DNA of 64,000 nt from Branchinecta lynchi (Eukaryota; Arthropoda; Branchiopoda; Anostraca; Branchinectidae): NCBI GenBank assembly GCA_023053575.1, contig JAKZAP010000013.1, positions 8,507,523-8,571,522 of the forward strand, given 5' to 3'. A model generated the notes under the pieces. It saw only the letters and a program-made list of their open reading frames with translations, ran no database searches and was not told the origin of the DNA. Shown piece by piece: positions 1 to 11,699 of the stretch (position 1 is its first letter; each line of letters starts with the position of its first letter). Position numbers and translations under genes: made by a program.

Positions 1-109
1 GCAGTATGCTTAATTCCAGCAAACGTCGAGTAAGATTGTTTGAAGGCGCTACAGACTGCATTTGTCGGACTTGGTCCCTTATACAGAGGAGGGCCGAGTC
101 TATTATTCC

Positions 110-174
110 GCAAATCCGTGATTTCCGAATGGAATTTGCCAAACGTTGGGTGTACCCGCAGTTCGGAATAGCTC
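110..174 (+). repeat. Solo terminal repeat of a MITE family (full copy at 28989-29280)
   Basis: This stretch, from CAAATCCGTGATTTCCG to GTTCGGAATAGCT, matches both inverted ends of the element at 28989-29280, including the shared words CCAAACGTTGGG and GTTCGGAATAGCT. Only one end is present here, so it is a solo or truncated copy. The open frame across it (6-188) is not conserved in the other copies, so I do not call a protein. Confidence 0.5.
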
Positions 175-189
175 CTCACAAACGCTGAT

Positions 190-1406
190 GCCGCCAATTT
201 AGTTTTACCAGCCGTAAGCCCCCCCCCCCCAAAAAAAAAAAAATTAATAATTTGAAAGGAAGTTTTCTGAATTTTACTCAAACCAATAGGCTAATGTCTT
301 ATTACTTGCGTAGTGTTTGGCAAAGGGTAACCTGCATTTGGCCGGTCTAAAAATCAGGGGTCTTTCATATATTTGGAAGGTCCAAAACAAGCTTCAGCTC
401 ACTGTACTGTGACAGTAAAGGCGACTAAGCCCAACGCCACCTATCTTTCCCGTCTCTGTTAGCATTCTGGGATTGTCAGATGGCGAAATACTATTCACAT
501 TGTCCACGACATCCGACACTTCTCACTGCTTCTTAAGAAACTTTTCCGGTATTGAGCATGCTATTTGTCCTATTTGTAGTTAGGTTAGTCAATTTGAGAC
601 AAGGATTATGTTTCATATCTTGGTCTTTGATTCGTAGCTGGCGCCATCTAACCACGTAAGAATTATTGCTGATCGCAGCAGTTCCACTAGATGTCAAAGT
701 TACTGGTTCTTGAAACTGCATGCTTTGGAACTATCTTTTGAACAATGCAGCCTCCATGCCCGTACACAGATAATCTTAGGCAGTTCACCGTCGGAGCCCC
801 GTTTTTGGTTATGAAATAGACAAGCAGACTTAGAAAAGAGACTTTATGTGTATTCATACCTTTTTCGTCACATGTATATACTTACATATAAATTACATTG
901 CCACGCGATGACCTTTCTTCTCTGCAAGGGAAGGGATGACATTACTAAAGTCCACGAAGTTCATTGTTTCTGACTATTATCAAGAACCTATTATATACAT
1001 CACAGACAGCGAAATAAGCCTGTTCTCTTGTGTAATAGATCCGTGTCCTCAATGTGTAACATTTGACTCACTGGCCCTTTGGAATCCTGGAGTAGTCCCT
1101 TTTGAGGTTGGGGCCCTAGACAGCCTTTTAGAGCTGGTTTAGAGCTTAACTAAATGTCGGCTTAATATCTGAGATCCTGAAAAAATAGGGAAATTCAAGG
1201 AAACGAGCGGCCAGCGAGGCGCCGGACGTGTTTACATTTATAGACCGTTCGAGGGACAATCAGTGCCGCTGCTAATTGGGAAATATTGACTTCTCGTGTG
1301 ACGTCACGAGCCTGTTTTAATCGGCTGAGATTTAGCCAACACCGCTGTTTAGTTTGCCTAGGGAGGTGCTCGCCACCGGTAGCCTCGTGAGCTTGTTGGG
1401 GCCAGG
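190..1406. other. Non-coding stretch, upstream intron of ZNF830
   Basis: No gene or repeat family is recognised here. A C-run followed by an A-run sits at about 220-243. The sequence lies upstream of a ZNF830 exon whose first base is in phase 1, so it is probably intronic. The short open frames at 533-721 and 936-1142 look like no known family. Confidence 0.5.
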
Positions 1407-1414
1407 GTTGCCAC

Positions 1415-1590
1415 CAAGGCCATATCCAGGGGGGGAGGGGTAGGGGGTTGAAAAAAAACCCCGAAAAATGCAAAAATAACGATTTTTATAGGCTTTTCCC
1501 TCTGATCTATGTGTTTTTTTGTACTTTTTTGTCCGACCAGCAGGCCCCCCCCCCCCCCCCCCCCGAAATAAATTCCTGGATACGGGCCTG
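1415..1590. mobile_element. hAT-type MITE with poly-C core, copy 1
   Basis: The element is 176 bp, with imperfect inverted ends: CAAGGCCATATCCAGG on the left against CCTGGATACGGGCCTG on the right. An exact 8-bp target duplication GTTGCCAC lies on both sides (1407-1414 and 1591-1598). An 8-bp duplication and a CAGG start are typical of hAT elements. The interior has a G-run near one end and a C-run of about 19 near the other. Related copies lie at 2362-2534 and 44247-44447. It has no coding capacity, and the overlapping open frames come from base composition. Confidence 0.9.
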
Positions 1591-1685
1591 GTTGCCACAT
1601 GTGTGAATTGTCGCTCTGTTTTGTTTTTGTCACTCTTGTCCAACGTAGGACGTATAAATCACTATATTTCATAAAACGTCCAAAT

Positions 1686-1822
1686 GTGTCATTTTTGCAG
1701 CCGGATTCCGACTAGAAGTGACTGTTTCAAGTTTTTTTGTGAAAATAATCTAGGCAGTGTAATTTTTTTGCAGAGGCGATTCCGACCAAAAGGGACCATT
1801 TCACGTTTTTTTTCGTGTATAT
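1686..1822 (+). repeat. Two-copy imperfect tandem repeat
   Basis: Two units of about 65-70 bp read TTTTTGCAGCCGGATTCCGA and then TTTTTTTGCAGAGGCGATTC. Each continues into a GTGACTGTTTCA-like or GGGACCATTTCA-like word and a T-run. It is non-coding. Function unknown. Confidence 0.5.
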
Positions 1823-2361
1823 AAAATTTCACTGTCTGTTTTGGGCCAAAAGTCACTCTCTAAGTATTTTTGATGTGGTAACCCTGGTGAGGGCCTAGAC
1901 AGCTTCATTCGAACGGTTCACATAGCACCGAGACCTTGCGATGATTTGAAAGAAATTATGCCTACGTACTCGTCATTCTTTCACATTATTCTGAAGTGGT
2001 TTACTCCTTTCAAATCATTGTCTAATTTCAAAGAATGGCGCATAAAATGATGGCAATGGTATTATGGCAGACATAAATGGTAATCGTACTTTGAAAAATT
2101 GGACTTCAGCTTCAGTAAGAGAGGGAGGTTTTTTTGACAAAACTGGTTTCCCCAACCGATAACTATGATTATGAAGATACGCATGACCCGGGAGACCATA
2201 GGGTCTCGAAAAAATACCGATCCTGGGAGGGAACGAACTGGTCGGGCGAGTTCAAAGCTTCGGAAAAATCGGATCGGGTAGTTACAGAATAAGAAATGGA
2301 CCAGTACAACAATTATAATATTTCCTTTAGGTTCCATAAAACTTGAAGACTGGTTTCCACT

Positions 2362-2534
2362 CAAGGCCGTATCCAGGGTGGGGGTTAGGGGGTTGACCCC
2401 TCCCGCTAAACATACAGAAATACTCATTTTTATAGGCTTTTTCCTCTGATTTATGTCTTTTTTGTACTTTTTTGTCCGACCGGCAGACAACCCCCCCCCC
2501 CCCCCCCCGAAATAAATTCCTGGATACGGGCCTG
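2362..2534. mobile_element. hAT-type MITE with poly-C core, copy 2
   Basis: This is the same family as 1415-1590: CAAGGCCGTATCCAGG at the left, CCTGGATACGGGCCTG at the right, and a C-run near the right end. The 8-bp target duplication TTTCCACT is exact (2354-2361 and 2535-2542). It inserted in the intron upstream of the ZNF830 exon at 2926. Confidence 0.9.
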
Positions 2535-2925
2535 TTTCCACTCCTCGATTTTCTTTGAAACCTGGTGAGATCTTGCGTCGTAAAATTTATCCTTTTCCGC
2601 TTTTTTTCTGGCCAGATTTTCTTAGAACCTGGGCGTCGAAACTCAGTTTAATTGCCTTGCTTGCTCTTAGGCTACGAAGCTTTATTTTCACCTTCAAGTC
2701 CTTGATAAGTGAGTTCCGCATAACAACACCTCCTTTTTATTTGTTCTCTACTTTCCCAGGACTAATAAGCCTCAATTTCCGCTGATTCGTGCATTTTACC
2801 AGAAAAAGGTCGCCCATTAAGAATTCCCAGTGGTACTCAAAGAAAAATATGGCCATTAGCGAACATTGGAGGAATCGTTCTATCTAGAAAGAACTCGAGT
2901 GCTTCTAACAAATGCTTCATTCCAG

Positions 2926-3044
2926 GAGCTGCGGAGATGCAGATGGTCTCTGGAGGGGCATTCAAAGACATAGAAAAGACCTTAAAGGTGGTGGATACAT
3001 CAATTCCTCTGGGATTCTTCGATGATCCGAAGCTAGATGCTAAG
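2926..3044 (+). CDS. ZNF830: ZNF830 homologue, internal coding exon (GFFDDP segment)
   Basis: The exon begins after TTCATTCCAG (acceptor AG at 2924-2925, with a branch-like TTCTAAC upstream) and ends AAG before GTAAGT at 3045. It starts in phase 1 and ends in phase 0. It encodes about 39 residues, including the family word GFFDDPKLDAK, which resembles the GFFDDP-DAR segment that precedes the coiled coil in animal ZNF830/CCDC16. ZNF830 is a nuclear protein with one N-terminal C2H2 finger that co-purifies with spliceosome complexes and is needed for early development in mouse. The finger-coding exons are not in the window. Downstream the frame stays open to 3515, but the donor is strong and that extension is intron. 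The homology is recalled, not searched. Confidence 0.88.
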
Positions 3045-3540
3045 GTAAGTAGTCTTTTAGAAATGTATCATTGTCGGGGAAGAACGCCTCGGGGGCTTTG
3101 GCTGTCATATTTTCGGAAGATATGTTTGTGGAAGATCTTATGCGAAAAGATGAGGAACTACAATCGATGTCTTTGCCTCCATCTCGGGAAATGGGCAGTG
3201 AAGGATTCGTGGTTGGGTCCCCGAGGTCTGGTGTACCAGCCGCTTTTTCAGATACATTTCCTTGTCGTTGAGGCATGGCGTGGGTGTGGCCAAGTTCCAT
3301 CCAATATGGACAGGATGGAAGTTTTTGTAAAAATTAGTCCTGGAAGTTGGAACTACAAAGACGGGAAAGGAGAGGGTTTTGGGTTGGGCGTTGGTAATCT
3401 GGAGCGTGTTTCACCCTTCGAAATAGTAACTGTGACGCGATTGGCTGGGTTAGCGCACTGCGCCGAAGTAGAGAAATTCATTCTAGCCGTGACGCTAAAA
3501 AGCCAGAAGTCGTGACGTCATGCGTAGTTACTACTGTAAT
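3045..3540 (+). other. Start of a 21.6-kb ZNF830 intron
   Basis: This is intronic sequence after the GTAAGT donor. It contains partial duplications: TGGTGTACC followed by GGACAGGATGGA words near 3230-3325 recur near 3760-3810. A stretch at about 3420-3530 (AAATAGTAACTGTGACGCG, then AAAAAGCCAGAA) recurs partly inverted at about 23300-23560, so it is a low-copy dispersed repeat. No coding exon is supported. Confidence 0.5.
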
Positions 3541-3736
3541 GGTATATTTACACGCTGCGTAAAATCCGAGCGTATTTTACGCACGTTTTGAGCTTGAAAA
3601 GTTTTCTAGCAATACGGACGTATTTGGATACAAAACGGACCGATTTCTCAAATACGTTCATATTGCTAGAAATGTTTTCAAGCTGAAAACGTGCGTAAAA
3701 TACGCTCGGATTTTACGCAGTGTGTAAACCCACCAT
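3541..3736. mobile_element. Foldback MITE with about 75-bp inverted arms
   Basis: The left arm runs TTTACACGCTGCGTAAAATC through GAGCGTATTTTACGCACG and TTGAGCTTGAAAA. The right arm is its near-perfect reverse complement, ending GATTTTACGCAGTGTGTAAA. A loop of about 45 bp, itself containing inverted TTGCTAGAAA words, separates the arms. The ends are ATGGT and ACCAT, flanked by TA on the left, so a TA target is possible but not proven. Non-coding. Confidence 0.75.
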
Positions 3737-4258
3737 AAGTAGGGTTGAACACGACTCTGGTGTACCGTCCGCTTCTTATATCCATTGGACCGGTTGAATA
3801 CGGACAGGATGGATGACTTTTGCAAAAAAAAAGAAAGAAAGAAAGGAGTAGTCGATGGTTTGGGGGTCGAGTCTCAGTAGGCTTACTCTGGTATGCAATC
3901 CAGACCTTCATTCTCATGTGGGCAACCTTGTGCTTTGCTAGAGCCCTAACGTCGGTACACCGCTGTTACCAATTCAATACCCATCACCGTAGCATGGTTC
4001 CTGGGAGGTTTCTTCTCTCCAAAACTCCTTGTTTTTTTGCAGATTTTGAGCTGTACAACGAACTTGCAAAAGGGGCTTACAGGGCCGATTCCACTTCTTG
4101 CAGCAAGTTAGTGGCATTTAGCTTTCCTCATGGTCGCTCCCTCGTGACCTGCATATATTATATTTAATTAAATTGTGCTAATAAGGCCGTTTTGTCCGCG
4201 AATGGAAAAGTTACTCCACATCAAGGGCGAAGAACTGTATTTCTGCACGTCATAGTAT
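3737..4258. other. Intronic stretch without a gene
   Basis: It holds the second copy of the TGGTGTACC...ACAGGATGGA duplication and an AAAGAAAGAAAGAAAGG microsatellite at about 3826-3845. The open frame 3820-4167 shows no recognised domain. Confidence 0.4.
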
Positions 4259-5207
4259 AACAAGACCAAAGGTTTCGATGGGATCCCAAAAATTTAATAT
4301 TTGGTTCAGACAGTTAAATATTTTTATTTTTAAAATTTAGAAACAGATCAAGGCTTATAGTAGGGGTTAAAATACCTTCGAAACTTAAAAAAATAATCAT
4401 TTTTTGTACACTTTCAAAAGACAGTACAGTAACTTGTAGATCTGAGAAAACCAAGTTCAGACATGGATTCAGCATGTGTGTTTACCCCTATAAGTCATAT
4501 CAGTTTTTGCGTAACCGATCGGAACTTCCTGCCTTACTTCTGCCAATTTTTCGGTTTCGGCGAGATTCCGAAACTACTTGTCCGGCGAGAAAATAAAGCT
4601 CAAAAACCTATTCAGCTTACCTCCTTACCCCTATCCACCATCTAATCAACTTCATATAAAATTTAACTTAAAAATCAAATTAACTACAAATACCACTTTT
4701 GTTTTTAACAAATTTTCCGGTTTTGGCCGGACTCCGGGCGAAGTACTTGTCGGGCGAGAAAATGGTTTTCATACTCGTGTTCAGCATGTCTTCTTACCTC
4801 TAAATCGAACATATAACCAGCTTCAAAAAAATAACTTTTACTTTTAACAAAACTTCCGGTTTTGGCCGGATTCCGGGCGAACAGTTGTCCGGCGAGAAAA
4901 TGGTTTACGTATTCTTGTTCAGCATGTCTTCTTACCCCTTAATCGACTATCTCATTAGCTGTTTAAAATATTTTGTTTGCCTCTCAATTTGAACCCCCAC
5001 CCCTAAATGTAGGGCTAAATAGCCCATCTACGAACTCGACCTTTCCCTTGACCCAAACGATCCACACCAAGTTTCATCAAAATATTTCATTCCCTTCGAG
5101 AGTTATCGTGTTTACAGACGGACAGACAGACGTCGCGGACAGACGGACGGACAACTTTTGCGATGTCATAGGTATCCCTGTCATAGGTACGTTTTGGGCT
5201 TCCAAAA
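4259..5207 (-). mobile_element. Dispersed family A, copy 1
   Basis: On the + strand it begins with the reverse complement of the family 3' end (AACAAGACCAAAGGTTTCGA, then GGGATCCC). It ends with the reverse complement of the 5' block (GACAACTTTTGCGATGTCAT, then CGTTTTGGG). Between lie several diverged copies of a tandem core of about 130-140 bp, marked by CCGG-rich words and ATGCTGAA. The pyrimidine run (GTCCGTCTG on the sense strand) and the line ending GATGAAACTTGG are present in diverged form. No protein is encoded. The architecture (5' block, tandem core, shared GGGATCCC near both ends) resembles non-autonomous Helitron/Helentron elements, but that class is my inference. Confidence 0.8.
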
Positions 5208-5691
5208 GGCTTTCGTCGCTGCATATTACGACGAAATTGAGAAACAGTCACAGAGTCACTGCAGCTATTGAGTGATTCAGTATTAGCCTACCTGTAATTG
5301 ACAACGCTGAAGCGGCAGGACGTTGGGTGGATCGACGGGTAGGGGAATCAACGCGTGGATGTTTGAGCGGGTGGGCGAATTGTCAGAAGAAGTGGGGGAA
5401 GTGACGGATTTTTTGGTCGAAGTGACGGGTGGTCAAATAGACGGGTCCCCTCCGTAACTCCACTTGCACACGTCCTTGTGGTTACGTTACTTCACGAGGT
5501 TAAAGGTGACGGATGTTACTCAAGTTCGCAATATAGTTTACTTCAAAGTTAACCGCCGATCGATTCAAAGTCTCAATAAAACTACCTGAACAATCAGCAA
5601 GCATAGAAAAGAAGATATAACTTGGCAAGTCATGAAATTGTACAGTAGAGGTGTGCTTATTTACTTATTATAACTGTTTCACTACCCGGGG

Positions 5692-6744
5692 TTTGGGGAT
5701 CCCAAAATGTAAGTGACGGGATACCTAAGACTTCAAAAGTTGCCCGTGTGTCAGCACGATAACTCTCGAAGGGTAGAGATGTTTTGTTCAAACTTTGTGT
5801 GAGGATCCATTGGGTCAAGTTCGTAGATAGGCCCTGTCGCCCTATATTTACGGTTAGGGGAGGGGGTTTCAAATTAAGAGATGAAATAAAATACATTTTG
5901 AAGCTAATAAGATAGTTATTCCGGGGGTAAGGTGACATGCCGGATACATACCGGATTTTTTTTTCCTGCCGGACAAAGTTCACCCGGAATCCGGCAAAAA
6001 ACGGAAATTTGGTAGAAGCTAAAAAATGTATCGATTGGAAGTCGATTGGATATTCGGTAGTAGGGTAAGCTGAATCCAGTTTTTGGAAATTATTTTCTTG
6101 ACATACAACATACAAGTGGCTCATTCGGAATCCGGCCAAAACTGGAAATTTGGTTTCTGAACTTGACTTAAGATTCGATATAGGGGTAAGGAGACAGGCT
6201 TAGTCCATTTTTGAACTTCATTTCCTTGATGAAGAAGCAGTCCGCCCGGGAATTTGCTTAAGTAAAAGATTTTTTTGAGATTCGAGCTAGGAGTAAAGAT
6301 AAATGATGAATCCGTGTCTGAACTTTATTATTTCATTGGAAAAGGAATTCGTCCGGGATTCTGCAATCCAGAGATTTCATAAAAGTCAAAGTGAATTTCA
6401 TGAACTCGTCTAGAGTTTTGATTATAGAGCAAGCATGCATGTTAAATTCACATTAATTTTTTTTTTTTTTCTTGGCGGATCTATGTCTAGCCCTAATTCG
6501 TTGAAAACCAGCACTTTACTCTTTTATGTATCTAATAAATCTCTATATTCCGGTACAAGGACTTTGACTACCACTCTTATTCCGGTCGTAATCTAAACCC
6601 CAGTCTGGGTAATCTGAACTGGGTAAAAACAACATGTTTACGGAATCCGGCGGAGACGGAAAAAAAAAAAGACCCGATTGTCTGGATCAAGAAGTCCAAG
6701 AAATATTAAATTCTTGGGATCCGATCGAAACCTTTGGTCTTGTT
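5692..6744 (+). mobile_element. Dispersed family A, copy 2
   Basis: It opens with GGGGATCCCAAAATGTAAG and closes with GGGATCCGATCGAAACC followed by TTTGGTCTTGTT. The core units are more diverged than in other copies and contain T-, A- and GC-rich insertions. The GTCCGTCC run is shortened to GCCCGTGTGTCAGC. It is the most diverged full-length + copy. Confidence 0.75.
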
Positions 6745-6835
6745 CTACTTGCTTACAAAACTGTCGAATGGAAAAGTTGAAATTCGGCAATCCAGATTTT
6801 ATTATTAATTTTTAAAATGTTTCTTCTTCTTAGAT

Positions 6836-7145
6836 AGTCCTTCAGCCCAAGCTGACTGCGAATCATATTTGACGGTGCAAAACGGATAAGTCAGCTACAT
6901 TTTAATTGAGCTATATTTCGGCCCTTCTTGGCAATGGTCCTCTTCAGGCTCAAGCCGCTTAAGCTAGAAAATGAACTTGCGGAAAAACAATTAAAGATTC
7001 TTCCTTAAATATCTGATTTTATGAACTTCCGCTCTGAAAATTGGTTGGAGTTAAAGCTGGTGCTGTGATTTCATTCTGGACACGGCTTCATTCTTCATTT
7101 CATACTGAATATGAATCTTCTTCTTTTTGAGAGTATCTGTAGGTT
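6836..7145 (-). repeat. Family B repeat, copy 1, with hammerhead-like core
   Basis: Family B carries the words CCCAAGCTGACTGCGAATCA, GACGGTGCAAAACGG and TAAGTCAGCTAC, then a hammerhead-like segment (separate entry), then ATTAAAGATTCTTCCTTAAA. Other copies lie at 20642, 32049, 37270, 16258, 11930, 63596 and the right window edge. Its length and true ends are unclear. This copy is followed 180 bp later by a family A copy, as at 20642-20856. Confidence 0.65.
6906..6953 (-). ncRNA. Hammerhead-ribozyme-like motif, type I layout
   Basis: On the - strand, TTGAGC is followed by CTGAAGA (the CUGANGA core), an imperfect stem-loop GGACC...GGGCC, GAAA, TATA, then GCTCAA. TTGAGC and GCTCAA pair perfectly to give a 6-bp stem I, and UA precedes the expected cleavage site. 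Stem III would be minimal, as reported for hammerheads of Penelope-like elements and animal retrozymes. Stem II has a mismatch or bulge, so activity is uncertain. It is read directly from sequence and not folded by program. Confidence 0.45.
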
Positions 7146-7325
7146 TGAACTCCATCTAGTTGGTTAAGTTACGTTCCGCTTAGTAGAACGAAAGGAATAC
7201 CAGGTGGCAGTGAACAGAAAAACTGACGCAGAGTTTCAAATAAAAAGTGGCACATGTAAAAAAATGAATGGATTTAATGTTTTTGGTAATCATTTTGCAG
7301 CAAAAGCTGACTTGCGTGGATTTCT

Positions 7326-8458
7326 TTTTTGGGATCCCAAAACGTAAGTGGAGGGATACCTATGACATCGCAAAAGTTGCCCGTCTGTCCGTCCGTCCGT
7401 CTGTGCGCACTATAACTCTCGAAGGGAAAGAGATATTTTGATGAAACTTGGTGTGAGGGTTCTTTGGGTCTAAGTTCGAGTTCGTAGATGGGCTCTGTAG
7501 CCCTACATTTAGGGGTGGGGGAGGGGATTTAAATTAAGGGGCAAATGAACTATTTTTAAACAGATAATGTGATAGTCGATTATAAGGTAAGGACACATGC
7601 TGAACACGACGGTGAAAATCATTTTTCGCCGGACAAGTAGTTAGCCCGGAATCCGGCCAAAACCGGAAAGTCTGTCAAGATAAAAGTCTTATTTGAAGTT
7701 GATTAGATATTCGAATCAAGGGTAAGAAGACATGCTGAAAACGATGGTGAAAACCATTTTCTCGCCGGTCAAGTAGTTAGCCTGGAATCCGGCCAAAACC
7801 GGAAAGTTTGTTAAAAGTAAAAGTTTTATTTGGAGTTGATTAGATGTTCGATTTAGGGGTAAGAAGACATGCTGAACACTTATGTGAAAACAATTTTCTA
7901 GCCGGACAAGTAGTTCGCTCGGAATCCGGCCAAAACCGGAAAATTGTTAAAAGTTAAAGTTGTATTTGTGGTTGATTAGATATCCGATTTAGGGTAAGAA
8001 GAGATGCTGAATCCGTGTATGAAAATCATTTTTTACCCGGACATATAGTTCGACCGGAATCTGGCTGGAGCTGGAAATTTTTTATAAGTTAAATTTTTAT
8101 TTGAAGTTGATTAGATGTTCAATATTGGGGAAAGAAGATACGGTGAATTCGTTTTTTAGCTTTCTTTTTTTCGCCGGACAAGTAGTTCCGGATTTCGGCC
8201 GAAACCAAGAAATTGGCAGAAGTGGCAGGAAGTTTTCGTCAAAACGGATATTACTTGAAGGGGTAAACACACATGCTGAATCCGTATCTGAACTTGGTTT
8301 TCTCAGATGATTAGCTATTTGGCCTTAATCTGTTTCTGAATTTTAACGGTAAAATTGTTCAAGGAGTCTGGCGAAGACTAGATCTGGCGAAGACACGACC
8401 GAATTGTCTGGAACAAATATTGAATTTTTGGGATCCCATCGAAACCTTTGGTCTTGTT
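7326..8458 (+). mobile_element. Dispersed family A, copy 3 (good full-length example)
   Basis: The 5' end reads TTTTTGGGATCCCAAAACG and the 3' end GGGATCCCATCGAAACC followed by TTTGGTCTTGTT. After the 5' block come GTCCGTCCGTCCGTCTG, a line ending GATGAAACTTGGTGTGAGG, and four or five core units spaced at about 135 bp (ACATGCTGAA at about 7595, 7730, 7866 and later). Each unit has a GCCGGACAAGTAGTT and a GGAATCCGGCCAAAACCGG word. Junctions are T-rich and no target duplication is obvious. Confidence 0.85.
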
Positions 8459-9260
8459 TTCGGCGACCGTTCACTGTTAGGTGACCTTTACATAAGCTTA
8501 CCTCCACTGTAGATCGTGCAGATTGGGTAAAATGGAAGCTCTTCTTTGGGTTTTGTCATAAATCATCAAGCGGCTACCAAGCGAACAAAACAAAAAACAT
8601 TACTTTAAGCATTCTTCTACAAATATATGTGTATTCAAGTTTTATCACTACGATAGTTGTACTTGTACCATTCCCTCAGTATTGTATTTCTCAAAGAAAA
8701 GATAGATTCCTTTGAAATTATCAAAGGTTGGGTTTTACATTAATTGCGCGTGTTATGGTCGAAGCTATTACTCCCCTCCCCCCCCCCTTGGACATAGCCC
8801 CCGCCAAAAATACCCGGTGCCCACCGGTAGGCTATCCCCCCCTCCCCTTTGCGGAAACCACCCTGGTACCCCCCCCTCCCAATGCAAATGTAGACTATAG
8901 AAAACAAAACAGATAAATCTTAAGAACTGCAGTTTTGACTCACTGGCCGCTCGCCTTGATACCTATATACTTTAATGAAAAAATGTATCTGTATCTTCGA
9001 AATTCTATCTGCACGTCTAGATGTGTCCGGGGGGGGGTGGGGCGGGTACAGTTTTTTTTTTTTTTTTACCTGGTGGTTGGGGTTGGCGGGGGTTTCTGTC
9101 CGATTTTTCCGCAGGGAGGGGGGGGAGGACGCCGGATAACATTATGGTCATGAATAGAAGAGGAAGATCGCCGAGAATCATCCTAGTTCGGAGACTTACT
9201 ATGAACAATACATCATGAGCTCTTGCCACAGTTGAAAATCTTTATACTGCCATTAGAAAC
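8459..9260. other. Intronic stretch with C/G homopolymer clusters
   Basis: There are C-rich runs at about 8772-8880 and G-rich runs with a T15 run at about 9008-9125. The words TGTCCGGGGGGGG and CCGATTTTTCCGCAGGGAGG recall mobile-element ends, but no target duplication was found. Open frames here (8712-8916, 9017-9229) are proline/glycine-rich by composition and are not called genes. Confidence 0.4.
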
Positions 9261-9261
9261 A

Positions 9262-10140
9262 TAGAAATATGTTGTAGAATTTTTTCAATTTCAATTTCAA
9301 TTTATTTTTAAAATTCCTTCACGGGCAAGCCGAACATTGGATTTTTCGTCATAAACATAATAACATCAACACCTTTGTCATAATTTTGTCATAAACAATA
9401 AACTTATATACAATTCGAATCACTGTAAGTGATCATTTACAATTACACTTATATTAGAACTGAAATTCAAATCACTATAACATAAACAAGAGTTACAACG
9501 AATTATGCATTTCGACGAATGACGTCACGTTAAACGTATGTAAGAACTAGGATTCAAACAATTATAAAATAAGCACGAATTACGATGAATTATACGAGAA
9601 TCACGATGAGTTATACATTTCGACGAATGACGGTACGAAGCTTTTTCTGTATCGGTCATGAGATGCAGAAAGGGGATGTAACTTAGGAATCGGCTGCGAA
9701 ACCATTCGCGCAGGTCTAGGCCTAACAGGTTCAAACTCAGGCGGGAAAATGTCTCGCAGACGAGGATTCTCAAGCGTCTTAACTCCAAATTTGAGGCACA
9801 TTTTTTCCCGACGTAGGGCCAAAGATTCCAGCTTGAAACTCCGAAGAAGCTCAATGTATGGCACCTTTGGCGATTTAGAAGTAACAAGGAGGGCTCGGAA
9901 TTGCAATCTCTCCAACGAATTCGACTGATCCCGTGTCAAACCGAAGTGCCATACCTGACAGCAATATTCTAAAGTGGGGCGGATAAAAGACAAGAAAATT
10001 TTTAAAAGGTGCTCGGTAGGGACACCGTAACGGGATAATAATTTTAGGGATCGGATTGCCATATTACCCTTTTTTAAGCTTAGGAATGTCGAAACCCAGC
10101 AGTTATGGTTACAGACCTCAGAAATGATTGTTCCTAGTTA
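9262..10140 (-). pseudogene. 5'-truncated non-LTR retrotransposon, C-terminal part of reverse transcriptase
   Basis: The - strand reads through a segment typical of the end of CR1/L2/Jockey-type reverse transcriptases: SFIRPTLEYCCQVWH, then LERLQFRALL, within an open frame at 9601-10062 that starts inside the domain. The catalytic region is absent. Past the stop, the - strand ends in repeated AATTGAA units (9284-9302), a simple tail like those at non-LTR 3' ends. The element would have replicated by target-primed reverse transcription. This copy is dead on arrival. Clade assignment is by eye only. Confidence 0.75.
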
Positions 10141-11690
10141 AAGGCGAAGTGCTTGAAATTTTCCGGTTTGTTTGAAGTTTGTTTTTCAAAAGTTCGGTTT
10201 TACGAAAAAGGGCGGTCGGGGGAGAGATCCGACCCAGAACAGTCTGCTCGCCGATTCGTTAGGCAATCCTTCAAAAGAGATGTCATTTGCGGAATTGAAA
10301 ATTCAGCCAACGGGCCAAATAGATCGGAGTTTACGGACGTTTTTCTGTTCGGATCCCTCTTGCTTTTTCTGTTCTGAGAAGGTCAATTGACAGTATTGAT
10401 TGATAAGCTACGAACGAGGCACGACATAAAACGTGGAAAAGTTCTCTTGGATCGCCTGAAAGAAGTCGTGTTCGGTTCTTAGATCGTGCTTGGAACGGAG
10501 GATAAGTAACAGCGATCGCTACAGAAACTTTTTGTTACTTTCCAGTTCAAAGTTGGTTTGTTAGGTTGATAAAGCGCCTTTCGCGGTTTAATATAGTTCC
10601 GATGGTCACCTTCCGTGTTTACGTATTCGCGTGAGAAAAGGTGATTGGGTTTCAGTTTTCTGTGGGCCACATTGTCTGGGTGTCTGTTTCTTCAATGTCT
10701 TGCTGCGCTTTGTCTGGCACTCTGGGGAAGACGTATTATATTCGCTTCCTCAAAGAACCTCTAAGGGAAGAATTTGTAATCTATCGACGCTAGTGGCATC
10801 GGGTTTTGAGGCTATCTGTGGAAGCAACTAGGATTCGTGCAGTAAGAAAAGGAAAAAAAAAAGTGTATTTTCCCCTTCTATTATCCACATTCTTCCATGA
10901 TATTCGTTGAACATAGAAGAAATGATAAGCGGAGAAATTTCTTTTCTTTAACTTGTCTGGAAAAGCATTTTCATCTCTTTGCAGAACAGCTATCGTGGGT
11001 TCTCGTTAATACGTGCCGCCGTTGGTCAAAATATGTCGGGAGCGTTGAATCTATGCTAAATCTACTTCTTCCCAGCTACAAAGGTTCTTTGGAAGGGATA
11101 GCCATTAGGTCGTCAATCTTTTAGCCTAATTAGTCTTCCGTTCCGTAAATTCTGGAATGGGATAGATTGGCGTAGAGGTCATTCGAGACAGTTCCGTCGA
11201 GTAGTGGATTGACTTCGGTTCTAGAGGTTGAAATTAAGGCATTGGAAATATATATCCGTCAAGGTGGTTGTTATGATCATCGCTGAGATTAGTAGACGTA
11301 TTCTTAGTGACTGATAACGTGCTAGCAGAAAACTCAGCACAAAACTGTCTTCGTTGTCTTTTCTTCTGCGATTTTTTTTGCGCTGTTCTACAGGTTTAAC
11401 TGACTCTTAAGGGCATTTCTGGAGGTCTTGAAAGCGCGGCTGGCTTATCCGCCGTGTGTTCTTGTGACTCCGGCTAAAAATCGCTTCGCTTTTCAGTGCT
11501 GTTCTCGCGCTCTGCCAGGTTTGTAAAGTGACCTGAAAAGTAATCCACTCCGTTCGTGGTAAATGGATTTCGCAAGCCAATAAGAAGTTTTAGAGGCGAA
11601 ATGACTCTCCGTTTGTTCTTGCGCTCGGTGGGTTCTCGCTTTCATTTTCGAGAGCGAATCCTTGCGAAAGCCAGAATGCCTTTCAGTCAG
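10141..11690. other. Intronic stretch, nothing recognised
   Basis: No domain, repeat family or long open frame with family resemblance was recognised. Short frames at 10153-10390, 10631-10831 and 10897-11124 lack splice-supported context. The sequence may be unique intron or a very old repeat. Confidence 0.4.
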
Positions 11691-11699
11691 GAAAGGGGG

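Noticed and set aside
1195..1672. Proline/glycine-rich open frames on the - strand
   Set aside because: They run through the poly-C core of a MITE with a target duplication. The same pattern recurs at 2062-2541 and 44106-44487.
2937..3515. A 192-codon open frame starting at an ATG inside the ZNF830 exon
   Set aside because: Only the first 36 codons match the family. A strong GTAAGT donor at 3045 ends the exon and the rest is intron read-through.
5657..6139. A 160-codon - strand frame
   Set aside because: It lies wholly in family A copy 2. Equivalent frames in other copies are broken at different places, so no protein is conserved.
8712..9229. Open frames rich in P or G around homopolymer runs
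   Set aside because: Composition only. They overlap on both strands and have no family resemblance.
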